From the NCBI GenBank assembly GCA_965223485.1, contig OZ244993.1, positions 868,001 through 932,000 of the forward strand: a DNA stretch of 64,000 bases. The letters run 5' to 3'. The stretch comes from VXPQ01 sp965223485. GTDB lineage: Bacteria > Bacteroidota > Rhodothermia > Rhodothermales > VXPQ01. Below the pieces are notes generated by a model. It ran no database searches. It had not been told where the DNA came from and saw nothing but the letters and a program-made list of their open reading frames with translations. Of the stretch, positions 9,115-18,094 are shown piece by piece. Positions within the stretch are counted from its first letter, which is position 1. The number at the start of each line of letters is the position of its first letter. The position numbers were made by a program, and so were the translations under genes.

Positions 9115-9831
9115 ATGCCGGGTAAGACCGAGGTCAAGGCGCTTTTCTTCGACATGGACGGCGTGCTCGTGGACGTGTCCCGTTCCTATCGGCGCGCCGT
9201 GGAAGAAACGGTGAAGCAATTCACTGGCCGTCGGCTTCTCCCCAGCACAATCCAGCGCTACAAAAACATCGGCGACTTCAACGACGACTGGAAACTGACG
9301 CACGCCATCATCACCGATACGGGTATGAGCGTGCCGCTAAGCCGTGTGGTGGAGGCTTTTCAAAAGCGGTATCGGGGAGATGAATGGAACGGCTTCATTG
9401 CGGAAGAACCCGCCCTCATACAAGCGGCTACACTGAACCGGCTTCACGTCAACGGGCGTGCTATGGGCATTGTCACGGGGCGTCCGGAAGCTGAAGCGAA
9501 GTGGACCGTAAACCGTTTCGATTGGAAAAAATATTTCCCCCTGATTGTCGCCAAGGAAAAACAGGAGAAACGTTTCAAGCCGGATCCATTTCCTCTCCAG
9601 CATGCGCTGGCCATGCTCAACGCGGCAGGACGCATCGTTCACCCCGAAGCAGCTGTGTACGTCGGCGATTCGGTGGACGACATGACATGCGCCCGGAAAG
9701 CCGGGATACGGGCCATAGGTTTTATCCCCCCCTATATCAAGAACAGGGAGGAAATGGCGTCTTTGTTGCATGAGCGGGGGGCGGATGTCGTCATTGACAC
9801 CCTGGAAGAATTACCGGACCTCGTTGACTAA
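9115..9831 (+). CDS. HAD-superfamily phosphatase, subfamily IA-like
   Basis: A 238-residue cytosolic haloacid dehalogenase-type hydrolase. Motif I F-F-D-M-D-G-V-L-V-D is at residues 11-20 (nucleophile Asp13, acid Asp15), motif II V-T-G-R-P near 120, a conserved Lys with P-D-P near 153 and motif IV G-D-S-V-D-D-M near 185. A helical cap lies between motifs I and II. It resembles the IA group that includes phosphoglycolate phosphatase-like proteins; the substrate cannot be deduced. It starts 5 bp after rho and is probably co-transcribed with it. The tolC-like gene follows 14 bp downstream. Confidence 0.8.
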   Translation: MPGKTEVKALFFDMDGVLVDVSRSYRRAVEETVKQFTGRRLLPSTIQRYKNIGDFNDDWKLTHAIITDTGMSVPLSRVVEAFQKRYRGDEWNGFIAEEPALIQAATLNRLHVNGRAMGIVTGRPEAEAKWTVNRFDWKKYFPLIVAKEKQEKRFKPDPFPLQHALAMLNAAGRIVHPEAAVYVGDSVDDMTCARKAGIRAIGFIPPYIKNREEMASLLHERGADVVIDTLEELPDLVD

Positions 9832-9845
9832 TAGCGTACAGCGCC

Positions 9846-11267
9846 ATGCAACGGCACGCCCCGCGCTTGACGAGCGCCTTTCTGTACATCTGCGGCGCCC
9901 TTATCCCCTTTGCCGCCTCTGCCCAGGCGCCGGATACGATCCGCGTACGCCTCGAAACGGCGATCCGGCATGCGCTGGAAGTAAGCCCGGAGGTGAACGT
10001 CACTGCCTCGAATCTCGATTTTGCCCAGGCACGGGAACGGCTTGCGCGTGCAAGCCGATTCGCCACCGAGTTTTCACTCCAGACAGCACATGCCGCCGCA
10101 CCTGGACTTCGCGACCTCCCGTCCGGCGTCTCCGAAGACAATCTGTATCTCCATCCCAGGGTTCGGAACGACTGGGAATCCCTGCGCCCGCTGAACCGGT
10201 TCGAGACCAGCCTGGTGCAGCCCCTGTACACATGGGGCGCCCTGAAAGGAACCATCGAGGCGGCTCGACAGGGCGTACGTGTGGAGGAGGCGTCCGTAGG
10301 TAAAAAAAAGATCGAGATCGCGCTCCGCACCGGCACGCTGTACTATAACCTGTTGCTTGCGAAACAGCTCGTCAGGCTAACCGCACAGGCAGGCGATATC
10401 CTGGAGCAAGCCAAGACGGAGATTCGCCGTCTCCTCGAGGAAGGCGCAGAAGATGTGGACGATGCCGACCTTTTCAAGGTCCGCATTACGGAGCAGGAAT
10501 TTCTGCGACGAGTGGTTGAAGTCGAACAGGGGCTGCGCACGGCGCAAAGCGCCCTTGGACATCAGTTGATGTTGCCCGGAACCACGATGCCCGAACCGGA
10601 AGAAATCGTGCTGGAACCCATGTCTTTCCTGCTCGACTCCCTGGATACCTACCTGCGTATTGCCCTGGAACATCGCCCGGAAATCAGCCAGGGCGCCGCG
10701 GGACTGGCAGCGAGGGAAGCACAAATCAGGGTCGCGCGCGCAGACTATTTTCCGCAGCTTTTCTTCGGCGTCGAATCGAAAATTACGCTGACGACAGGGC
10801 GATTCCGTCAACCGAATCCCTATGTCAACGATCCGTATCTGGGACGCAGTCTACGTGCGGGAATAGGCTTCCGCCTCCCGCTCAATATGGCGCAAACGCG
10901 CGCCAGGGTAGCCCAGGCAAAAGCGGAGCGCAATGAGGTTCATCATCAGCTGATTGCGGCCAGGCAATTCATCCTGTTCGAGGTAGAAGCAGCCTGGCGG
11001 AACGTCATCACGGCGCGCGCCGCCATGGAAGCACAAGGCGAAGCCCTGACCATCAGCGGAGAATGGCTGCGCACCGAGCAAATCAACTTCGATCTTGATC
11101 TGGGCGACACCGAAAATCTTGTGGATGCCGTCCGGGCAAACCTTGAGTTGAGAGCAATGTATTACGAGCGCGTGCGCGCATTCAACATCGCCGTGTTGCG
11201 GTTATGGGCAGAAACGGGCTGGGCCGGCGCCGGCCCACCGGCGCCGGGCGGTACACTCCCGGAATAA
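9846..11267 (+). CDS. TolC-family outer-membrane channel
   Basis: A 473-residue outer-membrane efflux protein. The N-terminal signal peptide (about residues 1-26) is hydrophobic and ends in A-S-A-Q-A. Two TolC-like repeats follow, each with long alpha-helical stretches rich in Ala, Glu and Arg (A-x-x-R-L-x-x-A-x-x-x-x-P, and the family-typical G-x-R-L-P-L-N near 340). Such proteins form trimeric channels working with RND or ABC inner-membrane pumps. No pump genes are adjacent, so the substrate is unknown. The extreme 3' end of the gene is a GC-rich inverted repeat (11222-11254). Confidence 0.85.
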   Translation: MQRHAPRLTSAFLYICGALIPFAASAQAPDTIRVRLETAIRHALEVSPEVNVTASNLDFAQARERLARASRFATEFSLQTAHAAAPGLRDLPSGVSEDNLYLHPRVRNDWESLRPLNRFETSLVQPLYTWGALKGTIEAARQGVRVEEASVGKKKIEIALRTGTLYYNLLLAKQLVRLTAQAGDILEQAKTEIRRLLEEGAEDVDDADLFKVRITEQEFLRRVVEVEQGLRTAQSALGHQLMLPGTTMPEPEEIVLEPMSFLLDSLDTYLRIALEHRPEISQGAAGLAAREAQIRVARADYFPQLFFGVESKITLTTGRFRQPNPYVNDPYLGRSLRAGIGFRLPLNMAQTRARVAQAKAERNEVHHQLIAARQFILFEVEAAWRNVITARAAMEAQGEALTISGEWLRTEQINFDLDLGDTENLVDAVRANLELRAMYYERVRAFNIAVLRLWAETGWAGAGPPAPGGTLPE

Positions 11268-11379
11268 ATTATTATGCGATATTCCGGCATGATTGTTGTT
11301 AAATACCTTTCGGCTACATATCTCTTGTAGATGTGTATGCGTCCCTTTGCTTCCGCAAACGCCGAAAAACCGATACGCC

Positions 11380-11979
11380 ATGGCACGCAGCGCTTTTCTT
11401 CTCTTCATGCTCTTCGGCATCCTGCTCGAATTGCAGAGCCCGGTCCGGGCCCAGGATCGATCCGCTGAAGTGCGTCGCTTCCTCGAACATCGGGATCGCG
11501 AGATCAAGGACATGCTGGGCGACCGGGAGACCTTCACCGACGAGCAGCGCGAACAACTCAAACGCGTTATCAACGACGGTATTGATTTCGCTGCGATGGG
11601 GCGTGCAGCGCTCGGGCCTTTCTGGACCGATCCGGCGCCGGCTCAACGGGAGGAATTCGTGGATGTGTTCAGCCGGATCGTCCGGAATCAGTCGCTCTCC
11701 GATCTTGATGTCTACCGGTCAGTGGTTACCTACGGAAACATTACCGCCAACGACACCTTGGCATATGTAACCACTACTACGGTCTACAAGGACATTCCGA
11801 CGAAAGTGGAATATGTGCTTGGACGCACGGGCCGGCAATGGCAAGTCCGGGACATTATCCTGGATGACGTGAGCACCTCGGAAGGATATGCACGATCCTT
11901 TCAGTCGGTCGTCCGCAAGCGCGGTTTCGATTCCCTGATGGAAAGTCTTCGGAAAAAACTGGACGGGATGCGTTCGTAA
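11380..11979 (+). CDS. MlaC/Ttg2D-like phospholipid-binding periplasmic protein
   Basis: A 199-residue secreted protein of the MlaC (toluene-tolerance Ttg2) family, which carries phospholipid between outer and inner membranes for retrograde lipid transport. The signal peptide is residues 1-23 (M-A-R-S..., hydrophobic core, then V-R-A-Q). The mature part has the family's D-F-x-x-M-x-R-A-A-L-G block, a Y-x-x-V-V-T-Y-G-N strand and W-Q-V-R-D-I-I near 155. The frame is open upstream to 11293, but the ATG at 11380 puts the signal peptide at the N-terminus. No mla ABC-transporter genes are next to it; the TolC-like gene is 112 bp upstream on the same strand. Confidence 0.75.
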   Translation: MARSAFLLFMLFGILLELQSPVRAQDRSAEVRRFLEHRDREIKDMLGDRETFTDEQREQLKRVINDGIDFAAMGRAALGPFWTDPAPAQREEFVDVFSRIVRNQSLSDLDVYRSVVTYGNITANDTLAYVTTTTVYKDIPTKVEYVLGRTGRQWQVRDIILDDVSTSEGYARSFQSVVRKRGFDSLMESLRKKLDGMRS

Positions 11980-12044
11980 GCCCGGGCCGCCGGACGCACG
12001 CCGGACGCACGTCGGAGAATGGACGGCGTAGACGAGAACAAGCC

Positions 12045-13022
12045 ATGCATACTCCGAAAGAAGGCTACGTGCTGCACACCTATGGACCGGAACGGTTCGT
12101 GCACCATGCGGCGGCTTCCATCATGACGCTCAGGCGTCACGACGCCCATCGGCCCGTTGCCCTCTTCTGCCCCGAAACACACCGGGAACACCTACGCAGG
12201 CACGGCAAGGACACCCTCTTCGAGGACATCCATGTCCTGCCGGAGGAGCACGCTTCCATTACGGGTTTCAAACACCACCTGCACCGGTTCATGCCGTACG
12301 AGCGCACCCTGTTCGTGGATGCGGATATCATCTGGTGCCGCAGCCCCGATCCGCTCTGGAAACAACTACAGGCATATCCCTTCACCGCAACAGGCGTCGA
12401 GCGCGCCGATCTTTTCTTCGGGGGGCCCAAGGATTGGCGAATCGCGATCGATGTTATGCTTAACCGCCGGCAACGCACTATGAGGCGGTTCGGAATCACC
12501 CACCTGCCCCGCGTTCAGGCCGGCATGATCTATTGTGCACATCGGGATATGGCCCAAAGCGTGTGCGAGACCGCTGCCTCGCTACTTGCAAAGAGGGCGC
12601 AAACCCATTTCCGAAGCCGTCTGGCCGAGGGGCGCAGCGAGGAATCCTGCGAATGGAGCCTCGCGATGGCCATGGGTCAACATAACCTTGAGGTTTTTCC
12701 CTGGCTCCAGGGGCGGCTGAGCCCCCAACTGGACTTTATCGAGGGATGGACGACATACGATCCGGACTTCCGTGAGGTCACCTACCGGTACTACACCGAT
12801 CGTTCGGTCTATGCGTTGCGAGGCATTCGAAACCGGGCGCTCCGTACCTTCCTGATAGACTTTGTGTCCAGCTTGCCGGGACGAGGCGATTATCAGGAGT
12901 TTACGCCTGTCTCCCTCCATTTCAGCTGGCTTCATTACAAGAAACCCTTTCAGGAGTTTTCCGAGCGGATGTGGGCAACGCCTGTCCAGCACAGCGAGCG
13001 TGCAGCGACCGCAACGCATTGA
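12045..13022 (+). CDS. GT-A fold nucleotide-diphospho-sugar transferase-like protein
   Basis: A 325-residue protein with a GT-A glycosyltransferase architecture. The N-terminal Rossmann-like part has a V-A-L-F strand, and a metal-binding D-x-D motif sits at F-V-D-A-D-I-I-W (about residue 90), followed by a P-D-P-L-W loop. The C-terminal part is helical, with several aromatic residues. No signal peptide or membrane segment is visible, so it is likely cytosolic. Its donor and acceptor are unknown. It converges with the membrane protein at 13029-14675; the stops are 6 bp apart. Confidence 0.6.
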   Translation: MHTPKEGYVLHTYGPERFVHHAAASIMTLRRHDAHRPVALFCPETHREHLRRHGKDTLFEDIHVLPEEHASITGFKHHLHRFMPYERTLFVDADIIWCRSPDPLWKQLQAYPFTATGVERADLFFGGPKDWRIAIDVMLNRRQRTMRRFGITHLPRVQAGMIYCAHRDMAQSVCETAASLLAKRAQTHFRSRLAEGRSEESCEWSLAMAMGQHNLEVFPWLQGRLSPQLDFIEGWTTYDPDFREVTYRYYTDRSVYALRGIRNRALRTFLIDFVSSLPGRGDYQEFTPVSLHFSWLHYKKPFQEFSERMWATPVQHSERAATATH

Positions 13023-13028
13023 ACTCCA

Positions 13029-14675
13029 CTATTGCCTCAGCGCAGCGTGCCACACAAAGGCAACCTCGGACGGATGCCCGAGCAACATATTAAACAGGAA
13101 GAAAAACACCCACACAAAAGGATAGAGCAAGGCGCCCAAAACGGGTAGCCAGATCAATGCCCGCGCCATCAACCATATATCGATCAGTATCTGGATGAAG
13201 GAGAATATGCCGAAACATATCCAGGCTATGGCCAACATGGAGGCTACCTGGCCGCTCGGCGCCGGAAGCGAAGAGGCAACCATGGCGCCTGCCATGACAA
13301 GCAAATACGGCGAGTGTGCCCATACGATGAGCATGAGAACCTGCCGGACCCGTACTACCCGGGGCCCGAGACGCAGAAGGAGCGACCATGCGATAGCCCA
13401 TATTCCCAGAACAAGCGCATGGATGCCCCCTGCGAGCAAAAAACAAAGGACAGGCTTGTCGATCATCTGCCCCACGAAAGACTGTACGAAGGGAGGCAGA
13501 TGGTGCATTGCCACCATGAAGGCGTCCGTCACGGCCAGATTGTAGAGAATCAGAATTCCCGTTGATCCGCTCGTCACAACCAGCATGAAGAACGCCACGA
13601 AATTTACCCCGGGAAGGCTCTCTCGGTTTGTGTGCACCGCCTCGACAAAAAAGGCATGCGATCGAAAATACCGGGGTAACATGTAGCGAAACCGGGGAGA
13701 AAACGCATACCCTGCCCCAAACGCAAGGATAATCATCCAGCCGAAAAGAATAACCCAGGGGAAGGGTTCAGGCGGCGGTGTACCCTCATCGAACGCGAAA
13801 ACCGTTCTGCGGCCCGAAAAAACTCCCGAAATCACTTCGAAAGCCGCTCGCGTACGTCCATCCGGCGTATGCAGCCCGTAGCGTATAGGATCAGACGCCA
13901 TGCCGGAAGATGGCCTGTCGCGCCAACGGTAAACAAACACAGCCCGCAATGAACTGTCGAAAAGTTCGGGCAGCGTGTCCTCAAAATAGCGGGCTTGACG
14001 CTCCTGCGAAAACGGCGCGAGCAATCCACGGGGGCCATCGTACCTGACGCCGGTTCCAAGAGCACCCACGCCAACCGATGGCATACCGGCCTTTTCGATC
14101 CAGGCCGACGGATCAGGCCTGTCCAACACATCCATCAGGACAAAGTCCACAGCATCCGCACAGGCGTCGTCTTCCGAAAACAGGGTTACGTAGTACGTCG
14201 ATATATCCGGCGCCGCCTCATGCAAACGGCTCGATAACCGTTCGAACCAGGCGCATGCCGCCGGGTCGGATGTATCGCTATGCCCGGCGAGCCCTATCGC
14301 CCGGATCGAAGAATGCCGATGTGCTACATCCAGAGCGGCGTCAAGGGACGCCTGGGCAGATGCAAGCGTGTCTGCCAGCCCGGAAACCGACAAGTGAGAG
14401 AGGGGAAGATCAAGATAGATGTGCAGCCCAAGCGTATCGGCGATATCCAGGACCTCGTCGTTCCTGAAAAAGTCTGTGCGCACCGCTTCCACGCCGGCTC
14501 CCGCCATGGCGTATAGATCCTGCACGGCTTGTATGCGGTCGCCGGGAGGCGTCCACACCATGCCCTTCAGGGGAGATGCCTGCTGCGCAGCGACGGGTCG
14601 CGGGACAAGGACCGCGAAAGCCCAGAACGTCGCTATATACGCTGAACGGAGAAAGGCCATCGGCAAGACAGGCAC
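13029..14675 (-). CDS. membrane protein with glycoside hydrolase-like TIM-barrel ectodomain
   Basis: A 548-residue protein. An N-terminal signal peptide (about residues 1-30, ending V-A-A-Q) precedes a periplasmic domain of ~270 residues resembling the (beta/alpha)8 fold of glycoside hydrolases (G-A-G-V-E-A-V-R-T-D, then a Y-L-D-L-P-L strand). From ~305 there are five to six hydrophobic helices (about 305-325, 365-390, 425-445, 455-475, 485-510, 515-540), like the Yip1-type membrane region. The start could also be the ATG at 14660. It lies immediately upstream of, and in the same orientation as, what follows ftsZ (14 bp after the ftsZ stop), so it may be a tail gene of the dcw operon. The function is not known. 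Confidence 0.6.
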   Translation of the reverse strand: MPVLPMAFLRSAYIATFWAFAVLVPRPVAAQQASPLKGMVWTPPGDRIQAVQDLYAMAGAGVEAVRTDFFRNDEVLDIADTLGLHIYLDLPLSHLSVSGLADTLASAQASLDAALDVAHRHSSIRAIGLAGHSDTSDPAACAWFERLSSRLHEAAPDISTYYVTLFSEDDACADAVDFVLMDVLDRPDPSAWIEKAGMPSVGVGALGTGVRYDGPRGLLAPFSQERQARYFEDTLPELFDSSLRAVFVYRWRDRPSSGMASDPIRYGLHTPDGRTRAAFEVISGVFSGRRTVFAFDEGTPPPEPFPWVILFGWMIILAFGAGYAFSPRFRYMLPRYFRSHAFFVEAVHTNRESLPGVNFVAFFMLVVTSGSTGILILYNLAVTDAFMVAMHHLPPFVQSFVGQMIDKPVLCFLLAGGIHALVLGIWAIAWSLLLRLGPRVVRVRQVLMLIVWAHSPYLLVMAGAMVASSLPAPSGQVASMLAIAWICFGIFSFIQILIDIWLMARALIWLPVLGALLYPFVWVFFFLFNMLLGHPSEVAFVWHAALRQ

Positions 14676-14688
14676 CTCGTACCCCGTT

Positions 14689-15957
14689 TCAGTCCATCAT
14701 CTTCCGCAAAAATGCCGGCGTATTGATGTCCTCTTTCCGGTTCCGCTCCGGGTGATCGCGCAACTCACTCTTATGAAGCACATTGATCTTTCGCTCGTTT
14801 GCTTCTTCTTCCACCTTCTTTTCCCGATTGGATCTTTCCGGCTCCTCGCCCTGCCGGACAATCTGACGACGCTGGTAGGCAGGTTCATCCAGCACCTTCA
14901 GATTATTCTCGCCCTTGTAACTCGGTACAACCCCCGTTGGGCTAAGCGGCATCGTCCTCCGGGGATACTGCGGCGGATTGCCCGAGCCTCGGGACAGATC
15001 GAATCCCGTGGCAATGACCGTAACGCTGAGCTTGTCGCCCATGGTCTGGTCTATCACCGTACCAAAAATGACTTCCACCTTTTCTCCTGCTTCTTGTTTA
15101 ATGATGTCAACCGCCGTACTAACCTCCCGGACTGTGATGTTCTCGCTGGAGGTAATGTTGACAAGCACATTGCTGGCCCCTGCTATGGACAGACCGTCAA
15201 GCAACGGGCTCGAAATGGCGTCCCTGGCCGCCACCTCGGCCCGTGCGGTTCCGCTTGCCTCCGCTCCTCCCATGACTGCCTGGCCACCCACCTCCATAGT
15301 GGTCTTGACATCCGCAAAGTCGAGGTTGACGAGGCCATGTATGGTGATCAGATCGGATATGCCTCGCGCCGCATTGTAGAGCACATTGTCCACCATGCTG
15401 AACGCCTCGAGCCAACTGGTCTTGTCGTCCGATATTTCCATCAGGCGCTCGTTGGGAACGACAATCAGCGTATCGACGATATCGCGAAGCAGTTCGATGC
15501 CCTGATCGGCAGCCGTTCTGCGGCGGTTGCCCTCGAAATCGAAGGGCTGGGTAACGATGGCAACCGTCAGGATGTGGAGTTTCCGTGCAATCGCAGCGAC
15601 AACGGGAGCGCCTCCGGTGCCGGTGCCGCCACCCATCCCCGCCGTAATGAAAATCATATCGAAGCCCTTGAGCGCCTGCTTGATTTCCTCTCGGCTCTCT
15701 TCGACCGCATCGGCGCCGACAGTAGGCCGGGCGCCGGCCCCAAGGCCTTTCGTCATGATCGAACCGGCTTGTATCTTCACCGGCGAAAGATTCTTGCGAA
15801 GCGCCTGCGCGTCCGTATTGATCGCGATGAATTCGACCCCCCTGATCCCGCGGGTGATCATGTCGTTGACGGCGTTGCCGCCGCCGCCGCCAACGCCGAC
15901 CACGCACAATTTGGGATTGTCGGTCAACGAGCCAGTGAACTTGAAGGAGTTGCTCAT
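14689..15957 (-). CDS. ftsZ: cell division protein FtsZ
   Basis: A 422-residue tubulin-like GTPase that assembles the cytokinetic Z-ring. G-V-G-G-G-G-G-N-A is at residues 21-29, the tubulin signature G-M-G-G-G-T-G-T-G at 107-115 and the T7-type synergy region N-L-D-F-A-D-V near 205-211. A charged, variable linker (about 330-405) leads to the conserved C-terminal peptide N-T-P-A-F-L-R-K, the FtsA/SepF docking site. The start at 15957 is chosen because GGAG lies 8 nt ahead; in-frame ATGs at 15969 and further upstream are possible. It is the last core gene of the dcw cluster. Confidence 0.97.
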   Translation of the reverse strand: MSNSFKFTGSLTDNPKLCVVGVGGGGGNAVNDMITRGIRGVEFIAINTDAQALRKNLSPVKIQAGSIMTKGLGAGARPTVGADAVEESREEIKQALKGFDMIFITAGMGGGTGTGGAPVVAAIARKLHILTVAIVTQPFDFEGNRRRTAADQGIELLRDIVDTLIVVPNERLMEISDDKTSWLEAFSMVDNVLYNAARGISDLITIHGLVNLDFADVKTTMEVGGQAVMGGAEASGTARAEVAARDAISSPLLDGLSIAGASNVLVNITSSENITVREVSTAVDIIKQEAGEKVEVIFGTVIDQTMGDKLSVTVIATGFDLSRGSGNPPQYPRRTMPLSPTGVVPSYKGENNLKVLDEPAYQRRQIVRQGEEPERSNREKKVEEEANERKINVLHKSELRDHPERNRKEDINTPAFLRKMMD

Positions 15958-16027
15958 GGGTTTCTCCATTATTTCCATAGGTGAGTACCGACCGGTGCAT
16001 GCGCACGGCGGCGAAGGCGGCAATATG

Positions 16028-17293
16028 TTATAGTTCGTCGAACCAGCCCTTCATTCTCGCCGCAATTTTGTTGACGAGAGAATCACGAGGGGCACGGTCT
16101 TCTCCATGGTGCGCCAGCCCCCCGCTGAATATCGCACCGTCCCTGGCCCCGGCTTGCAGCCTGTAAAACACGAGCCCGACAGCCGTGGAATACTTGGGGT
16201 CGCTTACTTCCTGCACCATCCCGCCAGTCAGGCCGGTCGGCATGCCTATACGCGCTTCTATGCCGAGTACGTCGGAGGCGAGTTCACCCACGCCGGGAAT
16301 GAGCGAGCCGCCACCGGTGAGCACCACACCGGCCGCCAGATTTCCTGTGTAGCCGCTGCGCTTGATCTCGATGGCTGCGATCTCCAGGATCTCCTCCATA
16401 CGAGGCTGGATAATTTGTGCAAGCGGACTGCGTCCGATACTCTTCTCCGGGCGCCCGCCCAATCCGGGTATCGTGATTTCCTCCTCTTCCGAAGCCATGT
16501 CAATGAGGGCGACGCCAAAGCGGCATTTGAGTTGCTCAGCCTGGTCGCGCATAACGCCAAGGCCTCGCCGGATGTCGTCGGTTACGTTGTTTCCGGCAAT
16601 GCCGATGACGGCGGTATGGCGGATTGTATTATCCTCGAACACAGCGATATCCGTCGTGCCGCCGCCTATATCGATAAGCGCTACGCCGACTTCCTTTTCA
16701 TCCCGATGGAGCACCGAGCAGGAAGAGGCCAATGGCTCCAGAACAATATCTTCGACCTGATAGCCCGCTTTCTCAATGCAGCGATAGACATTTTTGGCTG
16801 CGGATACCAGTCCGGTGATAATGTGTACGGTCCCCTCGAGGCGCACTCCGCTCATCCCCACAGGATCGATTACCCCGTCCTGACCGTCCACCACGAATTC
16901 CTGCGGGATGACATGCAGAATTTCCCGATCGGCTGGCATAGCCACATGGGTGGTGTCCTTGAGGAGACGCTGCACATCGTCCGCCACGATTTCCCGATCC
17001 CGAGGGGATATCGTGATGACGCCGCTCGTCCGAAAACTCTGAACATGGTCCCCGGCGATCCCGACGATCACCCTGTCAATATCCACGGCGGCGGTCCGCG
17101 CCGCCTCTTCGACGGCAACCCGAACGGCAGCCACCGTCTTGTCGATGTTCACAACGACGCCGCGATTCAAGCCATCCGATTCTGCAACCCCAACCCCCAG
17201 AATGTTGATGCAGCCGAGATTGTCGACAGCCGCAACCACGGCGCACACCTTGGTGGTGCCGATGTCTACGCCGACTACAATACGTTCATTCAT
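16028..17293 (-). CDS. ftsA: cell division protein FtsA
   Basis: A 421-residue actin/HSP70-fold ATPase that tethers FtsZ to the membrane. The phosphate-1 motif V-G-V-D-I-G-T-T-K is at residues 7-15, the 1C insertion domain at about 80-160, phosphate-2 L-I-D-I-G-G-G-T-T-D near 205, and the adenosine motif L-T-G-G-G-S near 335. A C-terminal amphipathic helix (R-M-K-G-W-F) serves as membrane anchor. Upstream in-frame ATGs (17311, 17305) exist; the one at 17293 gives the usual M-N-E-R-I start. It lies 33 bp after ftsQ and 70 bp before ftsZ. Confidence 0.95.
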   Translation of the reverse strand: MNERIVVGVDIGTTKVCAVVAAVDNLGCINILGVGVAESDGLNRGVVVNIDKTVAAVRVAVEEAARTAAVDIDRVIVGIAGDHVQSFRTSGVITISPRDREIVADDVQRLLKDTTHVAMPADREILHVIPQEFVVDGQDGVIDPVGMSGVRLEGTVHIITGLVSAAKNVYRCIEKAGYQVEDIVLEPLASSCSVLHRDEKEVGVALIDIGGGTTDIAVFEDNTIRHTAVIGIAGNNVTDDIRRGLGVMRDQAEQLKCRFGVALIDMASEEEEITIPGLGGRPEKSIGRSPLAQIIQPRMEEILEIAAIEIKRSGYTGNLAAGVVLTGGGSLIPGVGELASDVLGIEARIGMPTGLTGGMVQEVSDPKYSTAVGLVFYRLQAGARDGAIFSGGLAHHGEDRAPRDSLVNKIAARMKGWFDEL

Positions 17294-17326
17294 GCTCGTT
17301 TCCATAAGCAAATACCCAGTGAAGGG

Positions 17327-18076
17327 TCAGCTTTCTTTCGTGACGACTTGACCGTCAAAACGGAGATCGATGGTGGTAAAGGTTTTGTCCGGACTCGGCA
17401 ATACAGCTTGCGTCCAGAAGGCATACAGTCGCTTGAATTTCTCGGCATAGCCGCGGCTTCCAAGCCGCACCGCAATCGCTTCCTTGCCGCCGGAAATCGC
17501 TGCATACATCGTGACGCCGCCGGCACGGTCCACTTCGAACGAGGACACAAGCAGCACATCCTGCAGCGGATCGGATTCCGGCAGCGTAGCAAGCAGTTCG
17601 CGCAGCGAGGCTTCGCGCAACGGTTGCGTCCGGTTCTCAGGCAACACAGCACCCCACACCAGCGGTACGTCCCAAGCGGCGGCGTCCGACAACGGCATGG
17701 CATGGCCTTCGGCGTCCAGCCAGGCTGCCGGTTGCCCGTCGGAAGTAAGCGCCAGTGCAACGGGGAGCCGTTCCTTGACAGCAATCCGCACCACGCCGGA
17801 AGGAAGCCTTCGGACCACACCGGTTTGCACCCAGGGATGCCGGACAGCGCGGTCGGCGACCAGCAGCGGATCCACGTCCAGCACCCGCATGCTCGTGTCG
17901 ACGGCGGCCAGAGCAAGGATCGTCTCCTCGTCTGCGTACCGGGCTCCCTCCACCATAACCTCGCGCACAACCATCCCGTCAACCCAGGTCCATCCGGCAA
18001 ACGACAGGGGCCCGACGATCGCTGCGACCGCCATCAATCCCGCCATGCGCGCCAGAATCCGTTTTGTTTTACCCAT
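17327..18076 (-). CDS. ftsQ: cell division protein FtsQ
   Basis: A 249-residue bitopic membrane protein of the divisome. A short basic cytoplasmic N-terminus (M-G-K-T-K-R) is followed by one membrane helix (about residues 10-30) and a POTRA-type domain (about 35-105: R-E-V-M-V-E-G, then H-P-W-V, V-V-R-R-L-P and V-K-E-R-x-P, the typical FtsQ pattern). A beta-rich C-terminal domain completes it. FtsQ recruits FtsL and later proteins. It sits between murC and ftsA, 18 bp after the murC stop. Sequence is weakly conserved in this family, so the call leans on pattern and position. Confidence 0.88.
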   Translation of the reverse strand: MGKTKRILARMAGLMAVAAIVGPLSFAGWTWVDGMVVREVMVEGARYADEETILALAAVDTSMRVLDVDPLLVADRAVRHPWVQTGVVRRLPSGVVRIAVKERLPVALALTSDGQPAAWLDAEGHAMPLSDAAAWDVPLVWGAVLPENRTQPLREASLRELLATLPESDPLQDVLLVSSFEVDRAGGVTMYAAISGGKEAIAVRLGSRGYAEKFKRLYAFWTQAVLPSPDKTFTTIDLRFDGQVVTKES

Positions 18077-18094
18077 TTTTTCGCTCTTGCAACA

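Noticed and set aside
11218..11254. GC-rich inverted repeat at the end of the TolC-like gene as a terminator
   Set aside because: It lies inside the coding frame and has no following T-run.
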